Numbered from the stretch's first letter, positions 32,360 through 41,251 are shown. The stretch: DNA of 64,000 nucleotides from Streptomyces sp. T12 (GCF_028736035.1 NZ_CP117866.1:930001-994000); one strand, 5' to 3'. Program-made: numbers and translations. The notes: generated by a model not told the origin, from the sequence alone.

Positions 32360-33841
32360 GCGGCGCCGACAACGTCGTATGGCTGGGCACCCCGCCCCTT
32401 CCCCGAAGCGGCGCGCGCTGCGCTCGCCGACACCCGGCTGCGCGCGAACCTGCGCCGGGCCACTGGCACCATCCGGGACCGGAGGCTGGCGGTCACCGCC
32501 GAACTCGACGACTGGGAGGACCTGCGGGAGACAGCGGCGACCGTCAAGCGCCGCACCCTGCGTCACCTCGACCGCCATCTCCTGCGGCTGGAGGAGACGG
32601 TGACCGCCGCCGGCGGCACGGTCCACTGGGCGGCGGACGCAGCCGAGGCGAACGCCATCGTCACGCGGCTGGTCAAGGCGACCGGCGAGAGCGAGATCGT
32701 CAAGGTCAAGTCGATGGCGACCCAGGAGATCGGCCTCAACGAGGCGCTCGCCGAGGCCGGCATTCGCGCCTACGAGACCGATCTCGCCGAACTGATCGTG
32801 CAGTTGGGCGGCGACCGGCCCACGCACATCCTCGTACCGGCCATCCACCGGGGCCGCTCCGAGATCCGGGAGATCTTCCGGCGGCAGATGGGCAAGTGGG
32901 GCCGGCCCGCTGCCGAGGGACTCACCGACGACCCGCGCGACCTGGCCGAAGCGGCCCGGCTCCATCTGCGGGAGAAGTTCCTGCGCGCCAAGGTGGCCGT
33001 CTCCGGCGCCAACTTCGCGGCCGCCGACACCGGAACGGTGGTGGTCGTGGAGTCCGAGGGCAACGGGCGGATGTGCCTGACCCTGCCGGAGACCCTGATC
33101 ACCGTCATGGGCATCGAGAAGGTCCTCCCCTCCTTCGCCGACCTGGACGTCTTCCTCCAGCTCCTGCCCCGCTCTTCCACGGGCGAGCGCATGAACCCGT
33201 ACACCTCCCTGCGGACCGGCGTCACGGAGGGAGACGGGCCGCAGGACTTCCATCTGGTGCTCCTCGACAACGGCCGCACCGCGACCCTGGCCGACGAGGT
33301 GGGCCGGCAGGCGCTGTCCTGCATCCGCTGCTCGGCCTGCCTGAACGTCTGCCCGGTGTACGAGCGCACCGGCGGCCACGCCTACGGGTCGGTCTACCCC
33401 GGCCCCATCGGCGCTGTACTCACCCCGCAGCTCGTCGGCGTGGAGAACGCGGCCTCGCTGCCCTTCGCCTCCACCCTGTGCGGAGCCTGCTACGACGCCT
33501 GCCCGGTCAAGATCGACATTCCCGAGGTGCTCGTCCATCTGCGGGCGAAGGCCGTGGAGGCCAAGCGGCGGGACCGGCTGCTGCCCACCCCCGAGGCGCT
33601 CGCCATGAAGGCCGCAGGCGCGGTGCTGTCCTCCCCGAGGCGGCTGGCGGCGGTTCAGCGACTCGCCGCACTGGGCTCCCTGCTGGTGGCCCGCGACGGC
33701 CGGATCGGAGTTCTGCCCGGCCCGTTCGCCCGCTGGTCCGGCACCCGTGACACCCCCGCGCCGGCGCGCGAGTCCCTGCGCGCCTGGTGGCGACGGACGA
33801 GGGAAGCAGGCCGTACGGCGACGGAAGGGAAGGGCCGATGA
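32356..33841 (+). CDS. lutB: LutB/LldF, L-lactate oxidation iron-sulfur subunit, with apparent +1 frameshift
   Basis: The GTG at 32356 overlaps the lutA stop, and the first residues (SGADNVVWLGTPP) are LutB-like. The conserved continuation FPEAARAALADTRLRANL is then one frame over, from about 32399. An extra C in the CCCC run at 32395-32398 explains this, and the total length of 1486 nt is one more than a multiple of three. Beyond it the frame is intact: LUD domain, then two ferredoxin clusters, CIRCSACLNVCPVYE and CGACYDACPVKID. If the base is real, translation could only restart at GTG 32600 with loss of about 80 residues. A sequencing error is quite possible. Confidence 0.88.
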
Positions 33842-34473
33842 GCGGCCGCGACACCGTACTGGGCGACATCCGGAGCGCGCTGGTCGACGTGCCGGATGCC
33901 GAGGTTCCCGACGGCGACCCCGCCCCGCACGATCCGCGCTCCCAGCAGGCGGGGCTGGACGTCGTCGAGCTGTTCGTCCAACGCGCCGCCGACTACCGCG
34001 CCACCGTCGTCCGGGTTCCGCCGTCCGACGCCGTCGCCGCCGTGGGCCGCGCGCTGGCCCGCACCGGAGCAAGGTCAGTTGTGCTGCCGCCGGGTTTCCC
34101 AGACGACCTCGTACCCGAAGGGCCCTGGTCCCGGTTGGAGGACGCTCCGCCGCTCACGGTCAGACAGCTCGACGCGGCGGACGCCGTGCTCACCACCGTC
34201 GCCGCAGCGATCGCCCTCACCGGCACCGTCGTCCTCGACAGCGGACCGGGACAAGGACGCCGTGTGCTGACCTTGCTCCCGGATCAACATGTCTGCGTGG
34301 TCAGGGCCAGCCAGATCGCCGCTGATGTGCCCGAGGCGTTGAGCCTGCTCCACCCGCGCCGGCCGCTGACCCTGATCTCCGGTCCCTCAGCCACCAGCGA
34401 CATCGAACTGGACCGGGTGGAGGGCGTGCACGGACCGCGAACGCTCGACCTCGTCGTGATCGCGGACGACTAG
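33838..34473 (+). CDS. lutC: LutC/LldG, L-lactate utilisation LUD-domain protein
   Basis: 211 residues from ATG 33838, overlapping the lutB stop by four bases. The LUD fold is shown by AAIALTGTVVLDSGPGQGRR and the C-terminal ISGPSATSDIELDRVEGVHG motif. It completes lutABC and is the last gene of the operon that starts at 23208. Confidence 0.93.
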   Translation: MSGRDTVLGDIRSALVDVPDAEVPDGDPAPHDPRSQQAGLDVVELFVQRAADYRATVVRVPPSDAVAAVGRALARTGARSVVLPPGFPDDLVPEGPWSRLEDAPPLTVRQLDAADAVLTTVAAAIALTGTVVLDSGPGQGRRVLTLLPDQHVCVVRASQIAADVPEALSLLHPRRPLTLISGPSATSDIELDRVEGVHGPRTLDLVVIADD

Positions 34474-34487
34474 GTCTCGGACACAGG

Positions 34488-34503
34488 GCCGTCCATGGAC
34501 GGC
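34488..34503. repeat. 16-bp palindrome after lutC
   Basis: GCCGTCCATGGACGGC is a perfect palindrome 15 nt after the lutC stop. It may act as the operon terminator, but its stem without loop is short, so this is tentative. Confidence 0.4.
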
Positions 34504-34512
34504 ATGTCCCAG

Positions 34513-34664
34513 CACCGGATGCACCCGCGCCTGACGGCCGGCCCCTGGCTCGAGCACTGCGGCGGACTCCGCGATCCACGGCACGTTGATCTGGCTGAAG
34601 GTCGATCGCCTGCCCGGCGACCGTGACCCGAAACCGGTCTGGCTGTGGTCCTCGATGACCGGCG
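34513..34664 (+). pseudogene. Decayed transposase fragment
   Basis: Two frames carry recognisable pieces of a transposase common in streptomycetes: HRMHPRLTAGPWLEH in one frame, then IWLKVDRLPGDRDPKPVWLW in another from about 34580. The expected linking segment is missing. No intact start, DDE domain or terminal inverted repeats were seen. Confidence 0.6.
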
Positions 34665-35369
34665 AAGACATCGACGTACGCCGGCAGCGACTCGATGTTC
34701 AGCTGGTTCGACAACGGCCGCTGCGTCGCCGACCCCCGCCGTCAGGAGCAGCTGTTCGGCCCCGCCCCACCGCCGAGGACGGCCTCGGCCGGTACACCGA
34801 CGAGCTGGGCATGGCGCAGCACCGGTGACGGGCCCACATGCCGGTCCCGCCGCCCGGGCGAGGGGGCCATACGAGAGAGGGTCGAGTAACCCCATCGGGG
34901 CCGTTTCCTCTTCGGGCCGTTTCCTTGCCCCTCGGCCGTCGCCGGGACACTTCCTCAGCAGCGACGGGCTCTCCACAGCGCAGACACCAGGCGACTCGCC
35001 CTACCCGCGTCCGCGCACCGGCCGCGCCGGTATCAGCACTGCCTCCGCCACCGGCCCGGTGCTCAACGGGCGCCCCGTGGATGGCTGCCCCAGCAGCGCC
35101 ACCATCAAATGGGACAAAGAATCGACCCCGAGACACCGTCGGCCTGGACACGTCTGCGCCGTCCCGGCCCCTGTACGGCCCCTGTACGGCCCCTGAGTCT
35201 CCGCATCGGCCCTCAGAGCAGTCACCCCGACCGCGAGCGACACCCTCGATCATCTACTCAGCCGCAGGTCAGAGGGGTTGAAGCTCCCCCGAGCACCGCC
35301 CGACTCCGCACCCGCGGGCAGCGGATTCAGTCCGTTCAGGCAAAGTTGACGATCCGACACCCAAAAATG
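34665..35369. other. Degenerate stretch without a supported gene
   Basis: Between the transposase fragment and the first att-like repeat nothing convincing was found. Open frames on both strands are low-complexity shadows rich in Arg, Pro and Ala. Confidence 0.6.
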
Positions 35370-35520
35370 AACGTTTCGGCAGGTCAGAAGCCTGCACGGG
35401 TGGGGCGGGTGGGACTCGAACCAAAATTGGTGACGCGTCTCACCTGCGATTCTACCGACGGAACAGACATATCCATCCGTTTCCATCCGGCTGCATCCTG
35501 CTCGATCCTGCTCGATCGGG
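35370..35520 (-). repeat. att-like repeat, copy C, on a CAU-type tRNA 3' end
   Basis: Holds the 3' terminal bases of a tRNA (reverse complement of 35399-35422, ending in the T-arm) joined to an arm sequence related to copies A (35891) and B (45375): an ACCTGCGATT element, then CCGTTTCCATCC and a GCTCGATCCTGCTCGATC tail. Downstream of the tRNA end, the sequence around 35371-35392 matches that beside the similar tRNA fragment at 60763. It looks like an integration junction; no integrase is nearby. Confidence 0.55.
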
Positions 35521-35890
35521 GGCCGTTAGGCGTTCGCCACACCGCTCCCTGCCCGCCCAGCAGAGCTGGAGGCCCAGGGCCACAAGCCCGCGACCACCTC
35601 CGGCTCCGCCAGAAGGCCCTTGCTCCGCGTTGAGGCTTCCCAGTCTGCGGCTCTCAAGTACACCCACGCCGTGGTTACGTTCTGTAGCAAGTGATTGCCC
35701 CCGAACACCGTTCGCCGCCATCCACTATCCGCCTCGACCCACGCCCCGACGTGCGCCAACGGCACCACCTCGGACCCGGCACCCGCACCATCCACGCCCC
35801 GCTCCACCAGCAGAGCGCCTTCGTCGAACAGGGCCGTCTACCGGAGCGGCCTGGCGACCGTCTTCACCAGTCGCGAGTAACGGGGCTAGA

Positions 35891-36050
35891 CCTAGGGAGT
35901 CGAACCCGAAATTCTTACCTACCTGACCTGCGAAAACGCCCGAGAACCCGGACAAACAACCCCGTTTACACCCTGCTGGATCCCGCTCGATCCTGCTCGA
36001 TCCGGCCCCCATGCTGACGTGTCAGCACGGACCATCCATCCGTTGCAGTC
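35891..36050 (-). repeat. att-like direct repeat, copy A (left edge of the 9.5-kb island)
   Basis: About 160 bases aligning with 45375-45535. Shared blocks are the tRNA-Ala 3' core (CCTAGGG-AGTCGAACCCG), CTGACCTGCGA, ACCCCGTTT, CCCGCTCGATCCT and TGCTGACNNGTCAGCACGGACCA, ending in CCGTTGCAGTC. The sequence to the left of the core differs between the copies, as expected for attachment-site junctions. Confidence 0.7.
36012..36027. repeat. TGCTGACNNGTCAGCA palindrome, copy 1
   Basis: Seven-base arms around GT. Related copies are at 45292-45303 (shorter arms), 45497-45512 and 60151-60166, always close to tRNA remnants. Confidence 0.7.
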
Positions 36051-36491
36051 GTGAACTCAGACTTGCCTCATTCCGTGCAGCACCATTCATATTGAGCCAC
36101 CACAAAGCGCTAGGTCGTGATTGCTAACGCAAACCACACATGCCACCCTCTCAGACCCCGATGCCTCCAGGAACCAGCAGTGCGCCAGGAACTCTGGGTG
36201 CCTTTGGCTGGGCGAGGATCAAGATCCTCTCTTGGTTACCTTTCCGGGCTCACCGAGGCCTAGCTGGGGCCCACTTCGCGGCCTGGCCTGAAGTCTTGGA
36301 ACGGGCGGCGTCGGCGGCGTAGCTCATCCAGCCGCCGCTCGCCCGCTACACAAGAGGGCCTCCCCTGGCCACTTCTGCCGGACAGTGATCCGGTCATGTC
36401 TCCGCTCCTGCCTGATCGCGCCAACCTGAGCGTGTACCCGATGCTGCTCCACCGGCGGTGGGTTGGCGGCGCGAAAAGCGGCGCGGAACGC
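36051..36491. other. Non-coding stretch inside the left end of the island
   Basis: About 440 bases with no gene that can be supported. One 60-codon open frame at 36140 has no ribosome site and low-complexity content. Confidence 0.55.
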
Positions 36492-36950
36492 TCAGTCGAC
36501 TGCGCCGCAGTTCTGATTGCCTTCGGCGAGGGTGTGGTCGCAGACGGCGAACTCCACTCCCAGGGCAATGCCGGTGCTGATGTTCAGCGTGCCGGAGGAG
36601 GCGACGGTGAACCAGCCGCTGGTGTGAGTGCCCGCGCCAGGGATGTAGGCGCTGTACCGGGCTCGCAGGTTGGCCTGGCCGGTCTCGGCGCATTCATCGG
36701 TGACTTTCAGCGACCACCGGTAGCTGCCCACTCCGAACCCGACCCCGTTCTCCCCGACCGGCAGCATCGCTGACACGAACGTGGTGGTGAGTGAACCGCC
36801 TGCGTAGGAGCAGCCCGTGGTGCTGGCGCCGGAGACCTGCACGGTCTTCTCTGTGACCGTGGGAAGGTCCGCGGCCTGGGCCTGGGTGACCCCGGCCAAC
36901 ATGATGGCCACGCTGGCCACGGTCGCCGCTCTCCCAGTGAAGCGTCGCAT
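36492..36950 (-). CDS. Small secreted protein of unknown function
   Basis: 152 residues from ATG 36950, chosen over ATG 36956 because GGGGGA is 7 nt from the former and touching the latter. A Sec signal ends at AQA|A near residue 27. The mature part of about 125 residues is rich in beta-prone Ser/Thr/Gly, with four Cys (in TGCSY, DEC, AVCDH and QNCG) that could form two disulfides. No family was recognised. It lies inside the direct-repeat-flanked island. Confidence 0.65.
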   Translation of the reverse strand: MRRFTGRAATVASVAIMLAGVTQAQAADLPTVTEKTVQVSGASTTGCSYAGGSLTTTFVSAMLPVGENGVGFGVGSYRWSLKVTDECAETGQANLRARYSAYIPGAGTHTSGWFTVASSGTLNISTGIALGVEFAVCDHTLAEGNQNCGAVD

Positions 36951-37242
36951 CGTCATATCCCCCGAGTAGCTGTTGGTGATGGCGAGTTGGGTGATTCACA
37001 GTGTCCCTTTGCTGGCGCATCAGCGCTCGTGTGCATTGCGTAACCTCCACGCCGGTGGCCGGGTGACCCCAAGTTGAGGAGCCCACTCCGCACGGTGCGC
37101 GCCATGCTGTCGCGGGGCCCAGCCCCCTGCCCCGTCAGCTACTTGCCGCGGTCCGCCTGTTGGCTTTCGCATCCTCCGGCGAACCGAGGCAGAGGCGAAA
37201 TCATGGGCCTGGAAATGGAGTTCGTCCGGAACGGTGCGGTTG
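36951..37242. other. Intergenic spacer between the small secreted protein and the MFS gene
   Basis: 292 bases with no recognisable gene. It should contain the promoter of the minus-strand gene starting at 36950. Confidence 0.5.
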
Positions 37243-38565
37243 TCAGACCCCCGCTTCTTCATGCTCGTCTATACGTTGCTCGGCGTTTTCTGGCACTTCC
37301 CGGACGCGTGGCAACTCGGATGCGGCGACCCACAGCACGCTCAGCACGGCACCCGCCGTGCCGATCCACAGGGTGGGCCGCAGGCCGAGCGCGGTGCCCA
37401 GCGTGCCGGCCAGCGCCGCGCCGATCGGGCGCACGCCGAAGTTGGCTGTCTGCACCACGCCCATCACGCGGGAGCGCAGCGTGGGCGGGATGACCGCGAT
37501 CAGATAGCTGTTGGTAGAGATGTCCAGGACCGCGACGCCACAGCCGGCGCCGAGGTGCGCGGCGGCCAGCGTCGCGATCACCAACGGTGCTGGGCCGTCG
37601 GCCAGGGGGACCAGCAGCAAGGGCAGGCTGAGGCCCAAGAAGCCGGTGACGATGGCCGGGCCGATGCCGATCCGCCGCACCACACGGGGCGCGGCGTACG
37701 CACCAGCCAGGCCGCCGAGCCCGAACACGGCGAACACCGCCCCTATCGCCGCGGGGGTCAGTCCCAGCTCGGTGGTTCCGTACAGCACGAACAGCGTCGC
37801 GGTGAGGGTTTGGCACAGGCTCAGCGCGGCGACCCCGGCGAGCAGCAGGGCCGGGGTGCGGTGCGCTCCCACCCAGCGCAGCCCGTCCGCCAGCCCGCCC
37901 TCACCAGGCGGGGCGGGCGGCGCCTCCCGCGCCCCCCTGATACGTCCCAGGCAAGCCGCCGACACCAAATAGGTGATGGCATCCATCAGCAAGGCGAACG
38001 GCGCCGACAGTGCCTGAACCAGCACTCCGCCCGTGCTTGGCCCGGCGACCGCGGCCACTGACCTGCTCCCGGACAGCAGCGCGTTGCCGTCCACGTACCT
38101 TTCTCTGGCGACCACGGATGCGTAGACGTGGTGATTGCAGACCCGGAACAAGACGGTGAGCGCCCCGACGACGAGCTCCGTCACGAACAGGTGAGCCAGC
38201 GTGAGCGTCCCCACCGCATACGCCAGCGGTATGGAGGCGACCGCGGCGAACCGCCCGATGTCAGCGACGATCATCGCCCTGCGCCGGTTGGCCTGCCGGT
38301 CCGCCCAGGCCCCGCCGGGTATCGACAGCAGCAGCGAGGGCAGCAGCGCCGCCGCCGTCAGCCACCCCATCTCGGACGCACCCGCGTCCAGCAACAGCAC
38401 AGCGGCCAGCGGTATCGCCAGGATATTGATCTCGTCCCCGACCAGCGAAACGCTCTTCGCGCTCCAGTACAGCCGGAACCCCCGCTCCCGCAGCAGCCCC
38501 GTCCGAGGCGGCGCGTCACCAGATTTCCCCCGACGACGCGCCGGCCACGTACCCGCCTTGCTCAT
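37243..38565 (-). CDS. MFS efflux transporter
   Basis: 440 residues with about 12 predicted membrane segments. It starts with GFRLYWSAKSVSLVGDEINILAI, the pattern of the EntS/tetracycline-type exporter group (MFS_3), and has the loop-2 element GGAWADRQANRRR. Its ATG is interlocked with the stop of the ABC remnant (TGATG). It is the last gene of a run from the repeat protein through the GNAT, so it may export a product of that run or give self-resistance. Confidence 0.85.
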   Translation of the reverse strand: MSKAGTWPARRRGKSGDAPPRTGLLRERGFRLYWSAKSVSLVGDEINILAIPLAAVLLLDAGASEMGWLTAAALLPSLLLSIPGGAWADRQANRRRAMIVADIGRFAAVASIPLAYAVGTLTLAHLFVTELVVGALTVLFRVCNHHVYASVVARERYVDGNALLSGSRSVAAVAGPSTGGVLVQALSAPFALLMDAITYLVSAACLGRIRGAREAPPAPPGEGGLADGLRWVGAHRTPALLLAGVAALSLCQTLTATLFVLYGTTELGLTPAAIGAVFAVFGLGGLAGAYAAPRVVRRIGIGPAIVTGFLGLSLPLLLVPLADGPAPLVIATLAAAHLGAGCGVAVLDISTNSYLIAVIPPTLRSRVMGVVQTANFGVRPIGAALAGTLGTALGLRPTLWIGTAGAVLSVLWVAASELPRVREVPENAEQRIDEHEEAGV

Positions 38566-38852
38566 CAGGTGGCCCAGACGGTGACGTCAGAGGCGCGGCA
38601 GGAGCTGGAGCCCGTACCGCGCCTCACCCGCCACCCGCGTGGCACACCCCCGCCGCGCCCGGCAGACGACAGCAGCACCGAGGACAGAATGCGGCACAAG
38701 GTCGTCTTGCCCGCCCCGTTCGGGCTGAGCAGCCCGCGCACCTCACCCGGCGCGACGGCCAGGAACACCCGATCCAGCGCATACAGGTCCGGCCGACCCA
38801 TGCGCGGATACCGCCGGGTCAGCTCCCGGATCTCGATCGCGTTCCCGGTCAC
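38565..38852 (-). pseudogene. Truncated ABC transporter ATP-binding protein
   Basis: 95 codons from GTG 38852, overlapping the GNAT stop. Residues 1-62 are a typical ATPase start (EIRELTRRYP, then Walker A in SPNGAGKTTLCR). The sequence then degrades into Arg/Gly-rich residues with no Q-loop, signature or Walker B. An internal deletion or frameshift has removed about 200 residues. The start and stop still overlap both neighbours, so translation coupling to the MFS gene may be its remaining role. Confidence 0.75.
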
Positions 38853-39427
38853 CGGACGGCCCCCTGCGCGGCGACCGGCAGGGTCAGCAGCATGATGTGG
38901 GACACGGGCTCATCGTCTGCCGGCTGCCATTGGCCTACCTTGCGGTAGCCCCAGGCGGCGTAGGCGGCGTGCGCCGGTGCCGCTTCCGGATCGGGCCGCA
39001 TCGCCAGCGTGACGCGCTCGACGCCCAGGCCCTCCAGCAGACAGTCGTGCATCCGGGCCGCCACCCCCCGCCGCCGCCACCCGGCGCGTACCGCGAGCTC
39101 GACAATGCCCAGCGTTCGCTCACCGCTCTCGGCCGCGAACTCCGCCGTCGTCTCCCCCTCCATCGCCTTCCACCAGCCGGTGTCCGACGGCAGCGGGTAG
39201 CCGAACGCGTAGCCGATCGGCTGGTCGCCGCAGCAGGCCACGACGAGGCGGGCGCGGGGAAGGAAGATCTCCTGGGCGAAGCGGTCCAGGAACTCGGCCA
39301 TCTCCTTCGGGCCCTCGCGGTACGGCGGTTCGGTCCAGATCTCCTTGTACATCGGCAGCACGAGGTCGAGGTGCACGGCGCACTCCAGCCCCTCCCACCG
39401 CTCCACCTTGACCGGCGAGCTCCCCAT
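38849..39427 (-). CDS. GNAT-family N-acetyltransferase
   Basis: 192 residues from ATG 39427 (GGGAGG 6 nt upstream). The acetyl-CoA-binding motif A is LGIVELAVRAGWRRRGVAARM, followed by VTLAMRPDPEAAPAHAAYAAWGYRKVG. The substrate is unknown. It begins 38 nt after the repeat-protein stop and overlaps the ABC remnant, so it could act on the repeat protein, which has one Lys per repeat; this is inference only. A small-molecule or self-resistance acetyltransferase is the conventional alternative. Confidence 0.88.
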   Translation of the reverse strand: MGSSPVKVERWEGLECAVHLDLVLPMYKEIWTEPPYREGPKEMAEFLDRFAQEIFLPRARLVVACCGDQPIGYAFGYPLPSDTGWWKAMEGETTAEFAAESGERTLGIVELAVRAGWRRRGVAARMHDCLLEGLGVERVTLAMRPDPEAAPAHAAYAAWGYRKVGQWQPADDEPVSHIMLLTLPVAAQGAVR

Positions 39428-39465
39428 TCATGTCCTCCCGTCTGCTGCCACCAGCGAGCCGGCGG

Positions 39466-40179
39466 CTAGAACCCGCTCGGACCAACAGGGATGGACCTGC
39501 GAGACCGCTCGCCGATGCTGACGCCACCCCTGATACCGATACCGCCCTGCGGTACGGGGTAGCGGACCGAACTACGGCCACCGATGCCGTGGCCGCCCTT
39601 CGCAGTGGCGGGGCGGTGCACGGGCCTGCGGTTACCGACGCCCGGACTGCCTTTGCAACGGCCGCCGATGCCTGGGCCGCCCTTCGCAGTGGCAGGGAGA
39701 AGAACAGGCCTGCGGCCACCGACGCTCGGGCCGCCCTTCGCCGTGGCGGGCTGGCCTACGGGACCGCGGGAGCCTGTGGTCGGACCGCCCTTTGCCGTGG
39801 CAGGACGGTGCACGGGCCTACGGCTACCGACGCCCGGAGTGCCCTTCGCGGTAGCGGGCTGGTGCACGGCCCTGCGGCTACCGGCACCCGGCGTGCCTTT
39901 GTACCGACTGTCGACACCCGGACCGCCCTTCAACACGGCAAGGTGGCACACAGACCTGCGGCTATCGACACCCGGAGTGCCCTTCGCGGTAGCGGGCTGG
40001 TGCACGGCCCTGCGGGAACCGGTGCTCGGACCGCCCTTCGCAGTAGCGGGGCGGCGAACAGACCTGCGACTACCGATGCCCGAGCCGCCACCCTTCATCG
40101 TGGCCAGATGGAGTACGGGTGTGCCCAGGGCTGGTGCGGGGGCCTCGGTGTACAGCTCAGAGTCCATAAGAGCGATCAT
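39466..40179 (-). CDS. Repetitive basic protein of eleven KGGPG-type repeats, possible multi-core peptide precursor
   Basis: 237 residues from ATG 40179, with AAAGGA about 8 nt upstream. A 28-residue acidic-start leader (MIALMDSELYTEAPAPALG) is followed by eleven units of consensus KGGPGVGSRRPVHRPATA. Nine have 18-19 residues and two are shortened to 10. A 26-residue tail is rich in Gly, Ser and Arg. Nearly every unit has one Lys at its start, and most full units have an Arg pair. No membrane segment or known domain was seen. Because the unit is a multiple of three bases, other frames are also open; the ribosome site, leader and position 38 nt before the GNAT gene favour this one. It could be a modified-peptide precursor or a disordered nucleic-acid-binding protein. 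Confidence 0.55.
   Translation of the reverse strand: MIALMDSELYTEAPAPALGTPVLHLATMKGGGSGIGSRRSVRRPATAKGGPSTGSRRAVHQPATAKGTPGVDSRRSVCHLAVLKGGPGVDSRYKGTPGAGSRRAVHQPATAKGTPGVGSRRPVHRPATAKGGPTTGSRGPVGQPATAKGGPSVGGRRPVLLPATAKGGPGIGGRCKGSPGVGNRRPVHRPATAKGGHGIGGRSSVRYPVPQGGIGIRGGVSIGERSRRSIPVGPSGF
39547..40095 (-). repeat. Tandem 54-nt repeat array within the repetitive protein
   Basis: Eleven units read on the minus strand: nine of about 54-57 nt and two of 30 nt (units 4 and 9). Units begin at residues 29, 48, 66, 84, 94, 112, 130, 148, 166, 176 and 194. Leader residues TPVLHLATMKGG resemble the end of a unit plus the start of the next, suggesting growth by duplication from the gene's own 5' part. 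Confidence 0.85.
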
Positions 40180-40583
40180 GCGGACGGTCCTTTCGTGTCG
40201 AAGCGAGTTCCGACACTGCCGCGAACGCAGGCAGCGGCAGGTCAGCGGGGATCGTTTCCGCCGTCACCCTCTCGGTGACGGCTCACTCATCGTCAGTTGA
40301 TGGCACGCTGCCGGAAACCTGGAATGTTTTAGGGTTCCGCTGCGCACGCCCTCGGACATGCAGCGTGAGTCGGTGGAGTCGGGTCGCGTCGTCAGGTGGG
40401 CGTGATCCGGCCTTGCCCTCAAGATGGCCTGCTGAGCTGCGGTTCGCTCGATCGCGGACACCGTCGCGACGACTTCGATCATGAGGGGCTTGTCGTCCGC
40501 GTAGTCGCGGACGCCTCGCGTAACAGCGTCGGCATCTCCTGCAGGCGTTGCAGGCCGGCCGAGTTAGAGCCGGAGCCCTTGCT
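40180..40583. other. Spacer upstream of the repeat-protein gene, with a possible broken gene
   Basis: On the minus strand LQRLQEMPTLLREA in one frame and DYADDKPLMIEVVATVSAIE in another suggest the remains of a small frameshifted gene around 40390-40560. It was not recognised. The promoter of the repeat-protein gene must lie here. Confidence 0.3.
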
Positions 40584-40652
40584 GCCCCGCAGTACCGAGT
40601 TGGTACGTCACAGTGCTCGGCTCGGTGGGCGAGACCCTCGGTGCTGCGGGGC
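40584..40652 (-). terminator. Long inverted repeat downstream of the peptidoglycan-binding-like gene
   Basis: 16-base arms (40584-40599 and 40637-40652) match at 15 positions around a 37-nt loop. The right arm is 24 nt beyond the stop at 40676 on the minus strand. It may be a terminator or an RNA-stabilising stem. Confidence 0.5.
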
Positions 40653-40675
40653 TGTGGTGTGCGGTGGAAGGGGTG

Positions 40676-41251
40676 TCAGCTGCAGCTGAGGTAGTTGTAG
40701 CCCGCGATCCTCCACTTGTCGTCTCCGTCCCGGAAGGCGTACTTGCCCTCCTTGTTGCGCACGACGGAGAAGCTGTGGGTGTCGCCGTAGTAGGTGAAGT
40801 TGAGCTGCTTGCCCCTGTCCTCGCTGCCACCGGTGACCTTGAGCTGATTCTCGGCGCGGCCGAAGGTCTTGGAGCCGACCTTGCCGTCTGTGTCCAGGTC
40901 CCACGCGGCCTGGAGCGAGACGGTGGCGTGGCGGGTGTTGGGCCCGAAGTTTCCGTCAATCTCGCTCTCGGGGAACTTCTTGTAGATTCCGCCCTCCTTG
41001 TACAGGGCACCTTCAGCCCAGAGGATCTTCTGCCACAGGCATGCAGCGTTGGAGTGCGGGAAGTACTCGGGCGTCCACCCCAGGGTTCCTTCGTCGTCCC
41101 AGTCGTCCTTGTAGGAGTCATAGCCCCTGACGTAGCCGTCACCGCTCCCAGAATGCGCGGAGGCGGGTGATGCGCTCAGGGCGAGTGTGCCTGCCGCGAT
41201 GGCGCTGATCACGCCCGTGGCGATGCGGGCGTGTGCTGATCGAAGGCTCAT
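40676..41251 (-). CDS. Secreted peptidoglycan-binding-domain-like protein
   Basis: 191 residues from ATG 41251. A Sec signal ends at ASA|H near residue 32. The central part (about 60-140) resembles PG_binding_1 helical repeats: ACLWQKILWAEG, IDGNFGPNTRHATVSLQAAW, TDGKVGSKTF. The C-terminal 50 residues (NFTYYGDTHSFSVVRNKEGKY) are beta-rich and unassigned. No catalytic domain is present. It is likely a cell-wall-associated or extracellular protein, divergent from the AfsR-like regulator. Confidence 0.78.
   Translation of the reverse strand: MSLRSAHARIATGVISAIAAGTLALSASPASAHSGSGDGYVRGYDSYKDDWDDEGTLGWTPEYFPHSNAACLWQKILWAEGALYKEGGIYKKFPESEIDGNFGPNTRHATVSLQAAWDLDTDGKVGSKTFGRAENQLKVTGGSEDRGKQLNFTYYGDTHSFSVVRNKEGKYAFRDGDDKWRIAGYNYLSCS

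Noticed and set aside
39547..40095. CRISPR array
   Set aside because: The repeats are contiguous, divergent and in a coding register, with no constant repeat and unique spacer pattern and no cas genes.
39430..40300. Two plus-strand open frames with PPFAVAG-type repeats over the repeat array
   Set aside because: The repeat unit is a multiple of three, so every frame repeats. The plus frames lack a good ribosome site and run against the neighbouring operon; the minus frame has both a site and a leader. Some doubt remains.
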